Of a stretch of DNA of 64,000 nt, positions 54,765-64,000 are shown in pieces. The position numbers and the translations under genes were made by a program. The stretch comes from JAUIIK01 sp963745675 (GTDB lineage Bacteria > Chloroflexota > Chloroflexia > Thermomicrobiales > CFX8), in assembly GCA_963745675.1 (NCBI GenBank), contig CAVUYM010000018.1, forward strand, positions 248,001-312,000, read 5' to 3'. How positions within the stretch are numbered: position 1 is the first letter of the stretch; every line of letters begins with the position of its first letter. The notes under the pieces are model-generated. The model did not search any database and was not told the origin of the DNA. It worked only from the letters and a program-made list of their open reading frames with translations.

Positions 54765-56170
54765 GCGAGTCCAACCGGATTGTGCTCGTCCGTAAGCTGC
54801 GTTCGAATACGAACTCTTGCCCCACCATCTTCGGATTGCCCGAGCTCGACATCGCCGTAAATGGCCCTGGCACGTTCGCGCATGATAGCGACTCCAAACT
54901 TCGGCGTTAGGCCCGAATCCGTGTTTCATTCCATCTATTCCCGCGCCGTCATCGTCAATATCGATGAATGAAATCACGCTCGATGATCTTCGCGCTCACT
55001 CGGACTCTCCTGGCGTTTGCGTGCTTGTCTACGTTTGTCAACGCTTCCTGGACGATGCGGAGAATCTGCAGCCGGGTCTCGGCGGGAAGATCGGGCTCAC
55101 TATCAACAAATTCTAACGTTGAACGGATCCCGGTTCGTTGCGACCAATAGCCTAGATAGGTTGCGAGTGTGTCGCCTAAGGCCTGCTCGGGTCCGGCGAC
55201 GCGAAGACCGGTGATTTGATCGCGGACGTCGTCGAAGGCCTTTCCTGCAACCTCGCGGATGCCATCCAGATGTTCAAGTGCGGTCAATGAGTCGCCATTG
55301 CGAACGAACTCCGAGGTAGCCTGGCTCTTGGCATGGACGTAGCCGAAGACCTGCGCGATGCTGTCGTGTAGCTCGCGCGCAACCCGATTTCGTTCCGAGA
55401 CGATTGCCAGCGTCTCGATCGTTCTCAATTGATGGGCGTTCTTGATTGCCAGTGCCGCCAGCGCCGCAAAGCGCTCTACTGTCAATTGGTCAAGATCATT
55501 GAAGGCGTCATCGCTGATTTTATCTGCCAGGTAAAGCTGGCCATAGATTTCGTCTCCTGCGCCAACCGGCACGGTGAGTAACCTGTGCATCGGAGGGTGG
55601 TGGGCGGGGAAGCCTATGCTCGCTGGATGGCTCCCAATATCGTCAAGACGAAAGGCTCGTTGTTCCTCAAGTGCCAGGCCCAGCACGCCCTTACCTCGCG
55701 GGAGATGGCCAATTTTTGTCCGTGTGGCTGAGTCAATCCCAGACGGCGAAGAAGATTCTCGAACCGGCGGAGTGGTCCATAGTCATCAACGCTGAATAGC
55801 GCGCTCCTATAATGCGCCGCGCTTCGTCGGCTACGCGCTGAAGGACAACATCAAGCTTAAGATCATGATTGATCGCTAGTCCCGCCGTATGGAGCGACGA
55901 AAGCTCTTCGTTTTGCCGCGCGAGACGATCTCGGATGCTATGCAGAACGCTGAAGAGGACCCATGTGAAAAGGACGGCGCAGATGAGTGTCACGAGGCTC
56001 TGAAGAGCGATGGCAGTTCTGGCCGAAAAGTATCGAAGCAAGACCAGATCATTGAAAGTGTCGAGGGCGAGCACCAGTACCGTTGTGGCGATCACAACGA
56101 TCAACCCGAGCTTCTGTATTGAGTCCGCCAAGGCCTGCTTCAACGTTGCCACGCCCGATACATAATCCAT
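54761..56170 (-). CDS. Sensor histidine kinase, HisKA_3 type with GAF domain (frameshifted)
   Basis: About 468 residues. Two N-terminal helices (LGLIVVIATTVLVLALDTF and LQSLVTLICAVLFTWVLFSV) are followed by a GAF domain (LDVVLQRVADEARRIIGARY to LAALAIKNAH). The H-box ERNRVARELHDSIAQVFG is characteristic of NarX-like kinases that pair with LuxR regulators. The HATPase has VQEALTNVDKHANA (N box) and IDIDDDGAGID (G box). It ends EDGGARVRIRTQL to TGA 54761-54763. The frame breaks near 55730, 54965 and 54910. The stimulus is unknown. Confidence 0.83.
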
Positions 56171-56204
56171 GACATTTTCGATTCTGAGCCTAGTTGAACG
56201 CAGT

Positions 56205-57671
56205 CTAGACGATCAAACGCGTTCCGATGTAGTCCGGAATGTTTCCGTAGTATCCGAACGTGAGTTGAAACGCGCGGACCATCCAGGGTTTGAGCGCCCG
56301 GACGTACATCTGATCGGCAGCCCGGCGTGCGCCAAGCATCATCGTCGGATATGCATGGACCGTCTCCGAAAGCGCGGGTAATCGCAGGCCATGCCTCATC
56401 GCTAGTGCATATTCAGCGATAAGCTCACCCGCCTGTGCGCCGACGATCGTCGCTCCCAGGACTTTTCCAAAGCGATGATATATGCGGACAAATCCATCAC
56501 TCTGGCCCACGATGACTGCCCGGTCGATTTTGCCATAAGGAAGCTCGATGCAATCAAAGGTGAGACCAGCGTCCTCAAGCTCGCGCCCCGTGAGCGCCGA
56601 TGGTTGCGATCTCCGGGTCAGTGTAGATCACCTTAGGAATCACCTCACGCTCGCGTTTCCAAAGCGGTAATCCTGTAAGAGCGTTGAGGACGGCGGACTT
56701 CGACATGTTTTCGGCGACGTGCGTAAGGTTCGGCGCCGTCGTCACATCCCCGCTGGCGAAAATGTGCCGGACGTTCGTGCGGCAATAGTCATCGACGGGA
56801 ATTCCGTGTCGATCGTAGTCAACGCCGGCCGCTTCAAGGCCCAGGCCAGCAGCATTCGGGATGCGTCCTGTCGCCAGTAAGTAGATGACTCACCTGCTCG
56901 TGAATAGGCTTCCCATCTCCTGGCAATCTCGATATTGATACCGTCTTCCGCCTGGCTTACGTCGCGAAAGCGTGCTGCGCAGGTGAACGACGATACCTTC
57001 GCTTTAAATGCCACCAGTAGGTGCTTTGCAGCGTCTTCGTCCACGGTTGGAAGGAGCTGATCGTCATGTGAGATAAGCGTGACGGCGCTGCCTAACCGTG
57101 CAAAGGCTTGCGCCATTTCGACTCCGACTGCACCGCAGCCGAGGATTGCCAGGCGCTTCGGGAGCGCCTCGATCTCGAAAAGAGAATCGGTCGTCAGGAA
57201 ATCTACCGAATCGAGCCCGGCGATATCGGGAACGAATGGCCGGGAACCTGACGCGACAATTGCCGCTCCGGAAGGTCACATCTTTTGTACGTCCGTCTCG
57301 CTCAATCTGTAGCGTGCGCGCGTCGAGGAAGTGCGCTTCGGCATTCAGCGGTCTGATGCCGAGCGATTTCAGATAGGCGGGTGACTCGGACTTCATCGTA
57401 GATACTCTGCCGCGTTGCTCGAACAGCCGCCATAACCGCCCCGAAATCGACACTGATGTCCGTCAGTGCGAACCCCAATTGAATCTGAATTGACGGAGCT
57501 CGATGGACCCGGTGTGCGGCATGAAGCAATGCTTTGCTCGGGATGCAACCGGTCCAAGTACATTCGCCGCCTAAGACGATCTCGTTCGATGAAGACCGTT
57601 CTCGCGCCGAGCGCGGCCGTTCCGGCTGCGGCGACAAGTCCCGGCTGCCCCGCCCCAACGACGAGCGACAT
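56205..57671 (-). CDS. MerA-like flavin disulfide oxidoreductase (heavily frameshifted)
   Basis: About 485 residues dispersed over at least five frames. The start SLVVGAGQPGLVAAAGTAAL is the FAD motif. GGECTWTGCIPSKALL holds the redox disulfide CxxxxC of dihydrolipoamide dehydrogenase and mercuric reductase. MAQAFARLGSAVTLISHDD is the NAD(P) site. The C-terminal dimer domain has GKVLGATIVGAQAGELIAE and the active-site His in TVHAYPTMM. The N-terminal HMA domain and C-terminal Cys pair of true MerA are absent. The 30-residue tail (MVRAFQLTFGYYGN) is unusual. The number of breaks leaves open a pseudogene. Confidence 0.7.
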
Positions 57672-57779
57672 CTACATTCGACTATTCTCAAAGTCTCGAC
57701 GTTCCTCCGCCGCCGATGGAATCTGTCGCGGCTGTCTACAATAGAGATGAGACAGATCGAAGCAAAGGAACGAGTACCA

Positions 57780-58558
57780 TTGCCTGAAATCGATCCCCGG
57801 CTACCCTTTCTGCGCGTCCACGGTCCCGACGGTACGACGCGAACCCATCAACTGTCTGACAAGCCCGTTACATTCGGTCGCCTGGCGGACTACAACACGA
57901 TCGCTCTGGAGCCGGATCCGGACCGCCTCATTAGCAGGGTACGACATTGTGCTTTAGAGCCGAGTGGCGGGCTGTGGCATTTGGTCCCCGGAGTGGGCTG
58001 AACCCGGTCCGTGTTGTGCGGGCCAACCGGCAAGGTCACGCTTGAAGATGCGGTTTCGCGCTCGATGATGGCGATATCGTGGAGATACTTGCTCGCGCAC
58101 ATACTGGACGAATTCTGGCACAGAGGATACGTGGTCTATCGAGTTCCACGATCCGCAACAAACTCGGCCGGCGATGCAAATGGCTGCTCCTGCTTTCCTG
58201 GAATATGACAATGTCGGTGCGCGGCTATACCGGGTTTCTCGCGGTGTCGCCGAGGAAATTACCAACTTGAGACCGCAGGAACATCAACTGGTGCGCTATA
58301 TGGATCACGCGAATGCTGCAAACGGCTATGCCGCCGCGCTCTGTTCGCACGACGACATTGCGGAAGCGCTCTGGGGAGGACGAAGCTTTCAACCACGGCG
58401 AAGCCGAGATTGCCCGCATTGTCTGGGGACTGCGCCGCAAGATCGAACTCGAACAGGGCGAACCGCAGTTACTCCAAACCGTGCGTGGTCTCGGATACCG
58501 CCTTGCGACGAGACCTTACTCGGCAGGTCGGCAGGTGAATTCAACTCGTGATGGATGA
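57780..58558 (+). CDS. FHA-winged-helix transcriptional regulator (frameshifted)
   Basis: About 258 residues, N-terminal FHA and C-terminal OmpR-type winged helix. I prefer TTG 57780, with AAAGGA at 57764-57769; ATG 57747 has no ribosome site, and TACAAT at 57737-57742 is a likely -10. FHA: TFGRLADYNTIAL and ISRVRHC, near the SRxH motif but with one extra residue. DNA-binding: HDDIAEALWG, GEAEIARIVWGLRRKIE and LLQTVRGLGYRLAT. Breaks occur near 57995, 58045-58140 and 58380. The domain order is opposite to EmbR. Its stop overlaps the kinase start in ATGA, so it probably binds the phosphorylated kinase or is its substrate. Confidence 0.78.
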
Positions 58559-60472
58559 GTTTGCCAGCAAGCGCACTTGGTTCCTATCGGATCGAGTCTC
58601 TCATCGGGCGTGGTGGCATGGGCGGACGTCTATCTCGCGCGTCACGAACGTCTCGACCGTCCGTGCGCGCTTAAGATACTGCGCCCGCAATTTCGGCGGA
58701 CGGGAACTGCGGGAACGCTTCGTCCGTGAAGCGCAGGCAGCTGCGCGGCTCGATCATCCCGAATATCGTCACGATCTATGACGCAGGGGAAGAGGATGGC
58801 GTCGCGTACTTTCGCGATGCAGTACGTCGAAGGAAAACCGCTGGCGGAACATGTTCGCTCGGGTGAACTCACAACGCTGAAATGCGATCAGTGTCGTCCG
58901 TGACGTTGCTTCGGCTCTAGATTCGGCCCACCAGGAGCGGTATGGTTCACCGCGACGTCAAACCGGCAAACATCATCATTACTTCAGATGGCACAGCAAT
59001 GTTGACTGATTTCGGTATTGTCCACCTCCGTCCGGAGGCTCAGCTGACAATAACCGGTCAGCTACTCGGAACTCCCGCCTATATGTCTCCGGAACAGATC
59101 GCCGGCGGTGAGATTACATCCAGGACAGATGTCTACCAACTCGCGGTCGTTGCCTATGAGCTTCTGACGGGCGCATTGCCTTTTCGCGCGACGGAACCGG
59201 CTGCGTTGCTCGTCGCCCATCTCCACGAACAGCCGGTGCCAATTGATGAGCGGGTCGATGATCTACCGTCCGCTGTTTCAACAACGCTGGAGCGGCTCTG
59301 CACAAGCTGCCGGAAGAACGTCCAGCCACGGCAACGGCGTTCGTCGACGCGCTGGAAACGGCCCTGCAAGGCAAAGAAGCGATTCTGCTCTCCAATTCAG
59401 ATCGCCGCCGTTCCTCGATCAGTCGTTTCCAGGACACGACTGTCCCGCAGTCAGACCGTCGTTGGCGACCAGGACTCACTCCGATAAGGGTGGGCTTCGC
59501 CGTAGCGATCATCGTAGCCGGGCTCCTGGCCTTTATTACCTTCCGATCGCTAGTGTCCGAGGGTGGTTCGACTAAGGAAAACGCTGACGGAGACGTGACG
59601 TCCACGCCGGAAGCCACTCAATTGACTACTGAGGCTGCCGGCGCCGTGGGCCTCCAGTCATCGCCAGAAAGTATCGCCTCCACTAGCACTGTAACGTCCG
59701 ATGAACCAACTGATACGTCGAAAGAAAGGCCAGTCCAGAACATCTCAGTTGTACGGCCAAATCCCGACGCTCCTCCGGCACAAGGTGAGGTTGTCGACTC
59801 CTATGATATCGGCGAACTTTGGCCGCCGAATCTGGAGGGCGTCAGTGAGTATGAGGATGACGGCAGCCCGCGCATGTTGCTCGAGGCTCCGGATGTGTCG
59901 GTCACACGCACGACGCTAGGAGCCAGCTTCAGTGATGGCAGTGTCTATCTCGAAGCAAGTCATGCTATCAAATCCACCGAATCTACGCAGAGCAGTGCCT
60001 GCTTGCGCGCTTCAACGCAGCGGCCACGAGCGGCTACGTGTTGTGCCTTGCCTCCACCGCCGAGACATTCGCATACTACTTTGATGACGAGATTGAGCCT
60101 GGGTTGCGTGTCGAATTGCTCGCGCCCGAGGTGCGATTGGGTACGAACCCGCCCGGTGACTGGAACGCGCTCGAGAATCGGGCCGTGGACGATCATCTCT
60201 GGTTCTTGATCAATGATATGCTCTCGGCGCTGCGATACACGATGGCCGTAAGTTCGGCGAAGTTGGCGTCGACAGCATTCAGAGAAGGTGATGAACCCTT
60301 CGATATTGGCTGGGGTGTGCTGGCGACTCTGCAGGTTGAACAGTGATGGCGCACTGTCCCGATCGACTCGAATTCGGAGGATGGTAGCCCTTTCCGAGTG
60401 CTGATTCGTCGCAACGTGGCTTACCTGGCCCAGGAAGCATCAGGGAGCGGGATGACAACAAGCGGAACCTAA
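58555..60472 (+). CDS. PknB-type Ser/Thr protein kinase with extracellular domain (heavily frameshifted)
   Basis: About 635 residues. MSLPASALGSYRIESLIGRG starts at ATG 58555. GRGGMG is the P-loop, CALKIL holds the ATP Lys, MVHRDVKPANIII the catalytic Asp, LTDFGIVHL the DFG and GTPAYMSPEQ the activation end. One helix (VGFAVAIIVAGLLAFITF) separates the kinase from an outer domain of about 300 residues with a Thr/Ser-rich stalk and no PASTA repeats. At least seven one-base shifts occur (near 58622, 58700, 58762, 58805, 58890, 59300, 60000 and 60346); the last frame ends VLIRRNVAYLAQEASG to TAA 60470. The ligand is unknown. Confidence 0.8.
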
Positions 60473-60491
60473 ATGAACGAACTCAGCAACC

Positions 60492-60830
60492 ATGTCGAGC
60501 CCCGACAAATTCGTCCGATGGCTGACGATGCCAGCGAAATCGGGCATCTTCTTCAGCCCGGCCGATATAGAGCGGTTAGGAGCGACGATCGGTCTTCGTG
60601 TCACACCATATGGACGTGCAAACGCTCTCGAACAGTTTCTGCGAGGGGCTGCCCTCGACGACCAACTGGGCGCTGCTCTTCGTACTTCTTAGGAGGAGAT
60701 GGCGGCGCAGATTGCCAGGTATCGCGAGTTGGAGCTGCCGGAGCTGGAGTCCTGGGTCACACGGGCCGAAAACACACTGCACGCCTGGGCGACGCTTTCC
60801 GCGTCAGGTCCCTGGGACGCACCAGAATAG
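60492..60830 (+). CDS. Hypothetical helical protein (frameshifted)
   Basis: About 112 residues across one shift near 60690. The first part reads MSSPDKFVRWLTMPAKSGIF to ALDDQLGAALRT, the second EEMAAQIARYRELELPELES to SASGPWDAPE and TAG 60828. It looks like an all-helical small protein. The start may instead be ATG 60473, which touches the kinase stop, with another shift. No family was recognised. It is the third gene of the FHA-kinase operon and could be a partner or substrate. Confidence 0.5.
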
Positions 60831-60854
60831 TTCGATAACCGTCAGGTTTGGACC

Positions 60855-61556
60855 TCAGACGACGATCATGATCTCGTCAAGCGGCTTTTTGGTGATGTTC
60901 GGTACTTCGCAATCCTCGGCTGGATAACCGACTGGCAGCACGACGAATGGGCGTTCGTTGCGCGGGCGTCCTAGCACCTCGTTGAGGAATTTCATCGGAC
61001 TCGGCGTATGTGTCAGTGTTGCCAGGCCTGCGTTGTGGAGCGCCGTTATGAGCATTCCGACGGAAATGCCCATCGATTCACCCGGATAGTAGTGCTTCAC
61101 ACGCTGTTCCTGGCCATTCTCGTCGAGTTCCAGGCCGTAGTCCAGCCTGAAGCAGACGATCAAGCAGGGGGCATCCGTCAAATGCGGTTTGTGCCAGTCG
61201 GTTCCAAGCGGCGCCAGCGCGTCGAGCCATTCCTGGCTCATGCGATGCTCGTAGCTCTCTTTTTCCTCAGCTTCAGCCGCCTCTCGAATCTGGCGCTTGA
61301 TATCTGCATCCTGGACGACGACGTAACGCCACGGTTGCTGATTCGCTCCCGATGGGGCGGTACCGGCGGTACGAATCGCGTTCTCGATGACTTCGAACGG
61401 TACGGGTTCTGACGAGAATTCCCGGATAGTGCGTCGTTTTCGCATCATATCCAGGAACTGGCGTGACCGATTGACACTCTCATCGGCTGTAATGCGTTCG
61501 AATTCAGTGGACTGAATCCTCCGGCGTGATGGCTCATAAGACAGACACTCCTCCAT
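60855..61556 (-). CDS. Nitroreductase-family flavoprotein, iodotyrosine-deiodinase-like
   Basis: 233 residues from ATG 61556; the frame to 61715 adds unrelated sequence. RRTIREFSSEPVPFEVIENA and GTAPSGANQQPWRYVVVQD are the FMN-binding start of the nitroreductase fold in the branch with iodotyrosine deiodinase and BluB. SMGISVGMLITALHNAGLAT and VLPVGYPAEDCEVP close the FMN site. The protein is intact; the substrate is not predictable. No clear ribosome site precedes the ATG, so the start could differ by a few residues. Confidence 0.83.
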   Translation of the reverse strand: MEECLSYEPSRRRIQSTEFERITADESVNRSRQFLDMMRKRRTIREFSSEPVPFEVIENAIRTAGTAPSGANQQPWRYVVVQDADIKRQIREAAEAEEKESYEHRMSQEWLDALAPLGTDWHKPHLTDAPCLIVCFRLDYGLELDENGQEQRVKHYYPGESMGISVGMLITALHNAGLATLTHTPSPMKFLNEVLGRPRNERPFVVLPVGYPAEDCEVPNITKKPLDEIMIVV

Positions 61557-61771
61557 ACTTGGCGTGTTCCAGATATTTAGACGAGAATTAGAGATGTGAT
61601 TCCAGAACATCGCATCCAATTTTCCATGCCGCGTTGCACATCCCGCGAGATCGGACCTGTGCGTAGCGTCGGTGGTGACGCAAGGTCGGGCTGACCTCAC
61701 GGGCGAGCGCCCCACATGTTGAGTATCTCCTGAAACGCCGCACAGATGGAGGGGGGCTCCCTGGCTGGAAT

Positions 61772-62755
61772 CTACGCGGTCGACACCTTTTGCATCGCGA
61801 GCAGGGTAAGGAACTCAAAGATCATCGTTGCTCCGGCCGCTGCCGTCTGTCTAATCCCGTCGAAAGCTGGATTCACTTCGACGACATCGAAGCCGACGAA
61901 ATTCAGCCCGCTCGAACGCTCTGAATAATCTGAAGCATTTCGCGGGTTGAGAAGCCTCCAATCTCAAGCGTGCCTGTCGCCGGGGCATAGCCAGGATCGA
62001 GCGAGTCGACATCCCAACTCAGAAAGACCGGCGATGTGTCGATTCGGGCGTGAATTCTGGCTGATGGTCTGGTCGATACCAAGCTCGACGACATCATCCA
62101 TCGACAGCACTTCATAGCCGAGATTCCTGGCATCATCGTGATCAGATGGTTGGTAGACGGTGCCCCGCAATCCGACCATGATCGAATGATCGGTATCGAC
62201 GATGCCTTCTTCGACTGCTCTTCGAAACATCGTGCCCGGAGTTGTAGCGTTCACTGCCGTAGTAGAGATCATATGTGTCGGTATGTGCGTCGAAGAGGAG
62301 TAGTGCAACGGGGCCATGTCGGCCGGCGACAGCTCGCAGATGCGGCAGCGTAATCGAATGATCCCCGCCCATGAGCAATGGTATGACGCCGCTATCCAGC
62401 ACCCTCGTCAAGCCCATTTCGATCCCGGCGTATGTGCGTTCCAGCGAGCCTGGGACGACCACAAGATCTCCATAGTCAACGACATGTAGCGATGAAAACG
62501 GGGCGTTCTTCTGCGAGCCGCATTCGCCGGACGCAAGAGCGACGAAACATCACGAAGCGCCCGTGGGCCGCGACTTGATCCAGGCGTTCCTCCTGTATCC
62601 GAAGGCACTCCAATGATGGCGGCGTCAACACCTTCCAGATTCGTGGTGTGAGGGAGTCCCATGAACGTTGCGATGCCACTTCCGCGTGCAGTTTTCGTTG
62701 CGTCGCTGGCCGAGTTACTGCTCACCGAGTTTCTCTTTTCCCGTGCATCCGCCAT
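61772..62755 (-). CDS. Ureohydrolase, agmatinase/arginase family (frameshifted)
   Basis: About 327 residues in five frames. IATFMGLPHTTNLEGVDAAI is the N-terminal signature; PLLMGGDHSITLP, LLLFDAHTDTYD and FLSWDVDSLDPGYAPATGT hold the binuclear manganese ligands. The last motif has ATGT where PGTGT is usual. The C-terminus VGFDVVEVNPAFDG runs to TAG 61772. Breaks lie near 62460, 62240, 62050 and 61905. Substrates may be agmatine, guanidinobutyrate or another guanidino compound. All metal motifs survive, which argues for sequence errors rather than decay. Confidence 0.78.
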
Positions 62756-62880
62756 TATCAGCCAAATGGTCCTAGTGGCTGAGACGAGTCATGACTTTTG
62801 GCCCCGTTATTCGAGCATCCGCCAAAGTACCATAAGGTGTTATGTGGACGATAGATTGAACCAGGATCGAGGGATTCGGA

Positions 62881-62997
62881 ATGTTGCTCAACGTCGCCTT
62901 GGGCGGCATGCTTTTGCTCTCTGTTGGCGCGCTGGTCGCTTCCATCACTTTGGCTGGCTTGCGGATTATGTTCTTCGCTCGCCACGCAAACATGTGA
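62881..62997 (+). CDS. 38-residue single-helix membrane protein
   Basis: Starts ATG 62881 after GAGGGA. Almost entirely hydrophobic: MLLNVALGGMLLLSVGALVA, then SITLAGLRIMFF and the basic tail ARHANM. Too short for usual gene callers. A good ribosome site and amphipathic end support translation, but no homology is evident. Confidence 0.4.
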   Translation: MLLNVALGGMLLLSVGALVASITLAGLRIMFFARHANM

Positions 62998-63108
62998 AGT
63001 CATCCGGTTCATCCTGGAATCGTTTGCCGGGGACACCGGGCGATGGCCAGATCCTCACCGAACTGCCATCGAGACTGGTAATTAGCGCACAATTACTACA
63101 GGTCATCG

Positions 63109-63136
63109 AACATTCGCCGGATCGCCAGCGAATGTT
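63109..63136 (+). terminator. Hairpin in the 63.0-63.36 kb gap
   Basis: AACATTCGC and GCGAATGTT form a 9-bp stem with a 10-base loop, followed by TCTT. The rest of the 62998-63362 gap shows nothing I can support. Confidence 0.5.
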
Positions 63137-63362
63137 TCTTGCGTTCTGTGGGGCTTATGGCCATGCAGGGCATATCAAGTCGTAGCGGCATGTTTTGAGA
63201 AACTATCGCTTCGTCGTCAATGACTTTTCGATCCACCGGGTCCTGATGCATTCCCAAAGTACTCCACGCTCTGTGACCATTGGCTCGAAGCTGCGACGAA
63301 GGCTTGCACTACTATTGGTTGAGTGTTCACGATGATTTCTATTTCTTTTGCCAGGGGGCCAT

Positions 63363-63563
63363 GTGTCGGCTAATGATCTCATTTTGGCATCTATCGCTAT
63401 CGGCGGCTTCCTCATACTTGCTATTGGTCATCGTAGTGGCTGGTTGACACAAACGCTATTCGATGGCGTGCGTATGTTTCAGGGGCCGCGAGCATCGTCG
63501 CAGATCGCTCCACGAAACATTCTGAAGATGATCTGGCCTGACGAGTCGCGGCAATGGCGATAG
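63363..63563 (+). CDS. Small single-pass membrane protein
   Basis: 66 residues if started at GTG 63363, after AGGGGG. One helix (LILASIAIGGFLILAIGH) near the N-terminus precedes a polar tail with FQGPRASSQIAPRN. Not recognised. It is convergent with the VOC gene, 11 bases apart. A longer frame begins at 63348. Confidence 0.45.
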   Translation: MSANDLILASIAIGGFLILAIGHRSGWLTQTLFDGVRMFQGPRASSQIAPRNILKMIWPDESRQWR

Positions 63564-63574
63564 CAGGGCCGATA

Positions 63575-63958
63575 TTACTGTTCTAGCCACGTCCCAAAGC
63601 GCAATCCGAATCCATCCGGATCGAGAATGGTGAAGTCGCGCAGGCCGTATCCTCTGTCTTCAATCGGAGCTACGACCGGTGCGCTCAGTTCCCTTGCGAT
63701 CTGCCAGTAGTCATCAACATCTGGCACCATGATGCGCATGTTTGCCTGTGGCTCTTCCGGAACTTCTGGTTGGTCGGGGCGGGCGTCGAGATAGAACTGG
63801 TGTCCCTCCCATGTCAGTGTGACGAAGTCGCCGCGATCCTCGGCCAGATCGAATCCGAGCCGCGTGTAGAAGCGCTTCGAGACTTCGATGTCGCGTGCGA
63901 AGACTTCGACTACGAGCTGAGCGGTCGTGGGAGCGTAGGCCGCTGTGTCGTTGGCCAT
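63575..63958 (-). CDS. Single-domain VOC (glyoxalase/bleomycin-resistance fold) protein
   Basis: 127 residues from ATG 63958, spaced well from GGAGGA. The VOC pattern is clear: VVEVFARDIEVSKRFYTRLG at the start, FYLDARPD mid-domain and LRDFTILDPDGFGLRFGTWL at the end, giving the terminal metal or ligand face. The first metal position is Glu-Val-Phe rather than His, so it may bind a ligand without metal. Function unknown; such proteins include antibiotic-binding and isomerase types. Confidence 0.8.
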   Translation of the reverse strand: MANDTAAYAPTTAQLVVEVFARDIEVSKRFYTRLGFDLAEDRGDFVTLTWEGHQFYLDARPDQPEVPEEPQANMRIMVPDVDDYWQIARELSAPVVAPIEDRGYGLRDFTILDPDGFGLRFGTWLEQ

Positions 63959-64000
63959 CTTCATTCCTCCAGTTCGAACCATGTGTTTCGCGAGAAGCTT

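Noticed and set aside
19147..62755. Programmed ribosomal frameshifting as the cause of the split genes
   Set aside because: The breaks occur in many unrelated genes, in both directions, without slippery heptamers or downstream structures; sequence error is simpler.
1..64000. tRNA, rRNA, CRISPR arrays, prophage or IS transposases
   Set aside because: No cloverleaf-like segment, rRNA-like stretch, regularly spaced repeats, phage structural genes or DDE transposase motifs were found on either strand by reading.

Overview
The window looks like a chromosomal segment of a free-living aerobic bacterium. It has moderately high GC, short intergenic gaps, non-ATG starts (TTG, GTG) with good Shine-Dalgarno sites, and translational coupling by ATGA overlaps. 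The gene mix suggests a Chloroflexota-like organism, possibly near Thermomicrobia: a ba3-type cytochrome oxidase, a tandem ThyX-like protein, LLM flavoenzymes, DUF2254 and YihY membrane proteins, an LppX-like lipoprotein, and a Ser/Thr kinase with an FHA regulator. This placement is an inference from gene content; there is no rRNA or tRNA here to confirm it.

Layout. 1-3.2 kb: the tail of a polysaccharide deacetylase followed by three tandem, coupled APH-fold small-molecule kinases. 3.3-8 kb: an acetolactate-synthase-like ThDP enzyme, a fourth APH-fold kinase, a nitronate monooxygenase and a cyclase-family hydrolase. 8.4-12 kb: two unknown small proteins, cysteine-free L28 and L33, a methyltransferase, and a zinc-type metal-binding lipoprotein behind a Fur-family-like palindrome. 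12-19 kb: a double VOC protein, a lone molybdopterin subunit of the xanthine dehydrogenase family, an acetyl-CoA synthetase-like ligase, a CoxG-like protein and an isochorismatase-fold hydrolase. 19-27 kb: a tandem ThyX protein divergent from a sulfite-oxidase-like molybdoenzyme, an MBL hydrolase, two MFS transporters and an HD hydrolase. 27-32.5 kb: ftsH, a YhhQ-type transporter, and fabD-fabF. 32.6-36.5 kb: a nuclease lipoprotein, two LLM oxidoreductases and two unknown membrane proteins. 36.6-39.7 kb: divergent glpD and glpK. 39.8-50 kb: an MlrC-like metallopeptidase, an MscS channel, a Uma2 protein, an Ldh2-type dehydrogenase, a DUF892 ferritin-like protein, an LppX-like lipoprotein, YihY, DUF2254 and a CrtI/PYROXD2-type oxidoreductase. 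50.3-54 kb: the ba3 oxidase operon (a small membrane protein, subunits IIa, II and I, cytochrome c, SCO). 54-56 kb: a convergent LuxR-type two-component pair. 56-60.5 kb: a MerA-like disulfide reductase divergent from an FHA-winged-helix regulator coupled to a PknB-type kinase. 60.5-64 kb: an unknown protein, a nitroreductase, a ureohydrolase, two small membrane proteins and a VOC protein.

The most striking property of the raw sequence is that about 23 of roughly 60 genes are interrupted by one or more one-base insertions or deletions, with conserved protein sequence continuing in the next frame. Several breaks can be resolved by removing or adding one base. Most are probably sequencing or assembly errors, so these genes are annotated over their full reconstructed span as frameshifted CDS.

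Candidates for unusual biology are: the tandem ThyX whose two halves keep different parts of the ThyX motif; the FHA-winged-helix factor coupled to its kinase; the C- ribosomal protein and zinc-lipoprotein neighbourhood; the triplicated kinases; several perfect operator-like palindromes; and a short repeat placed exactly at stop codons. No CRISPR array, IS element, prophage, rRNA or tRNA was seen.
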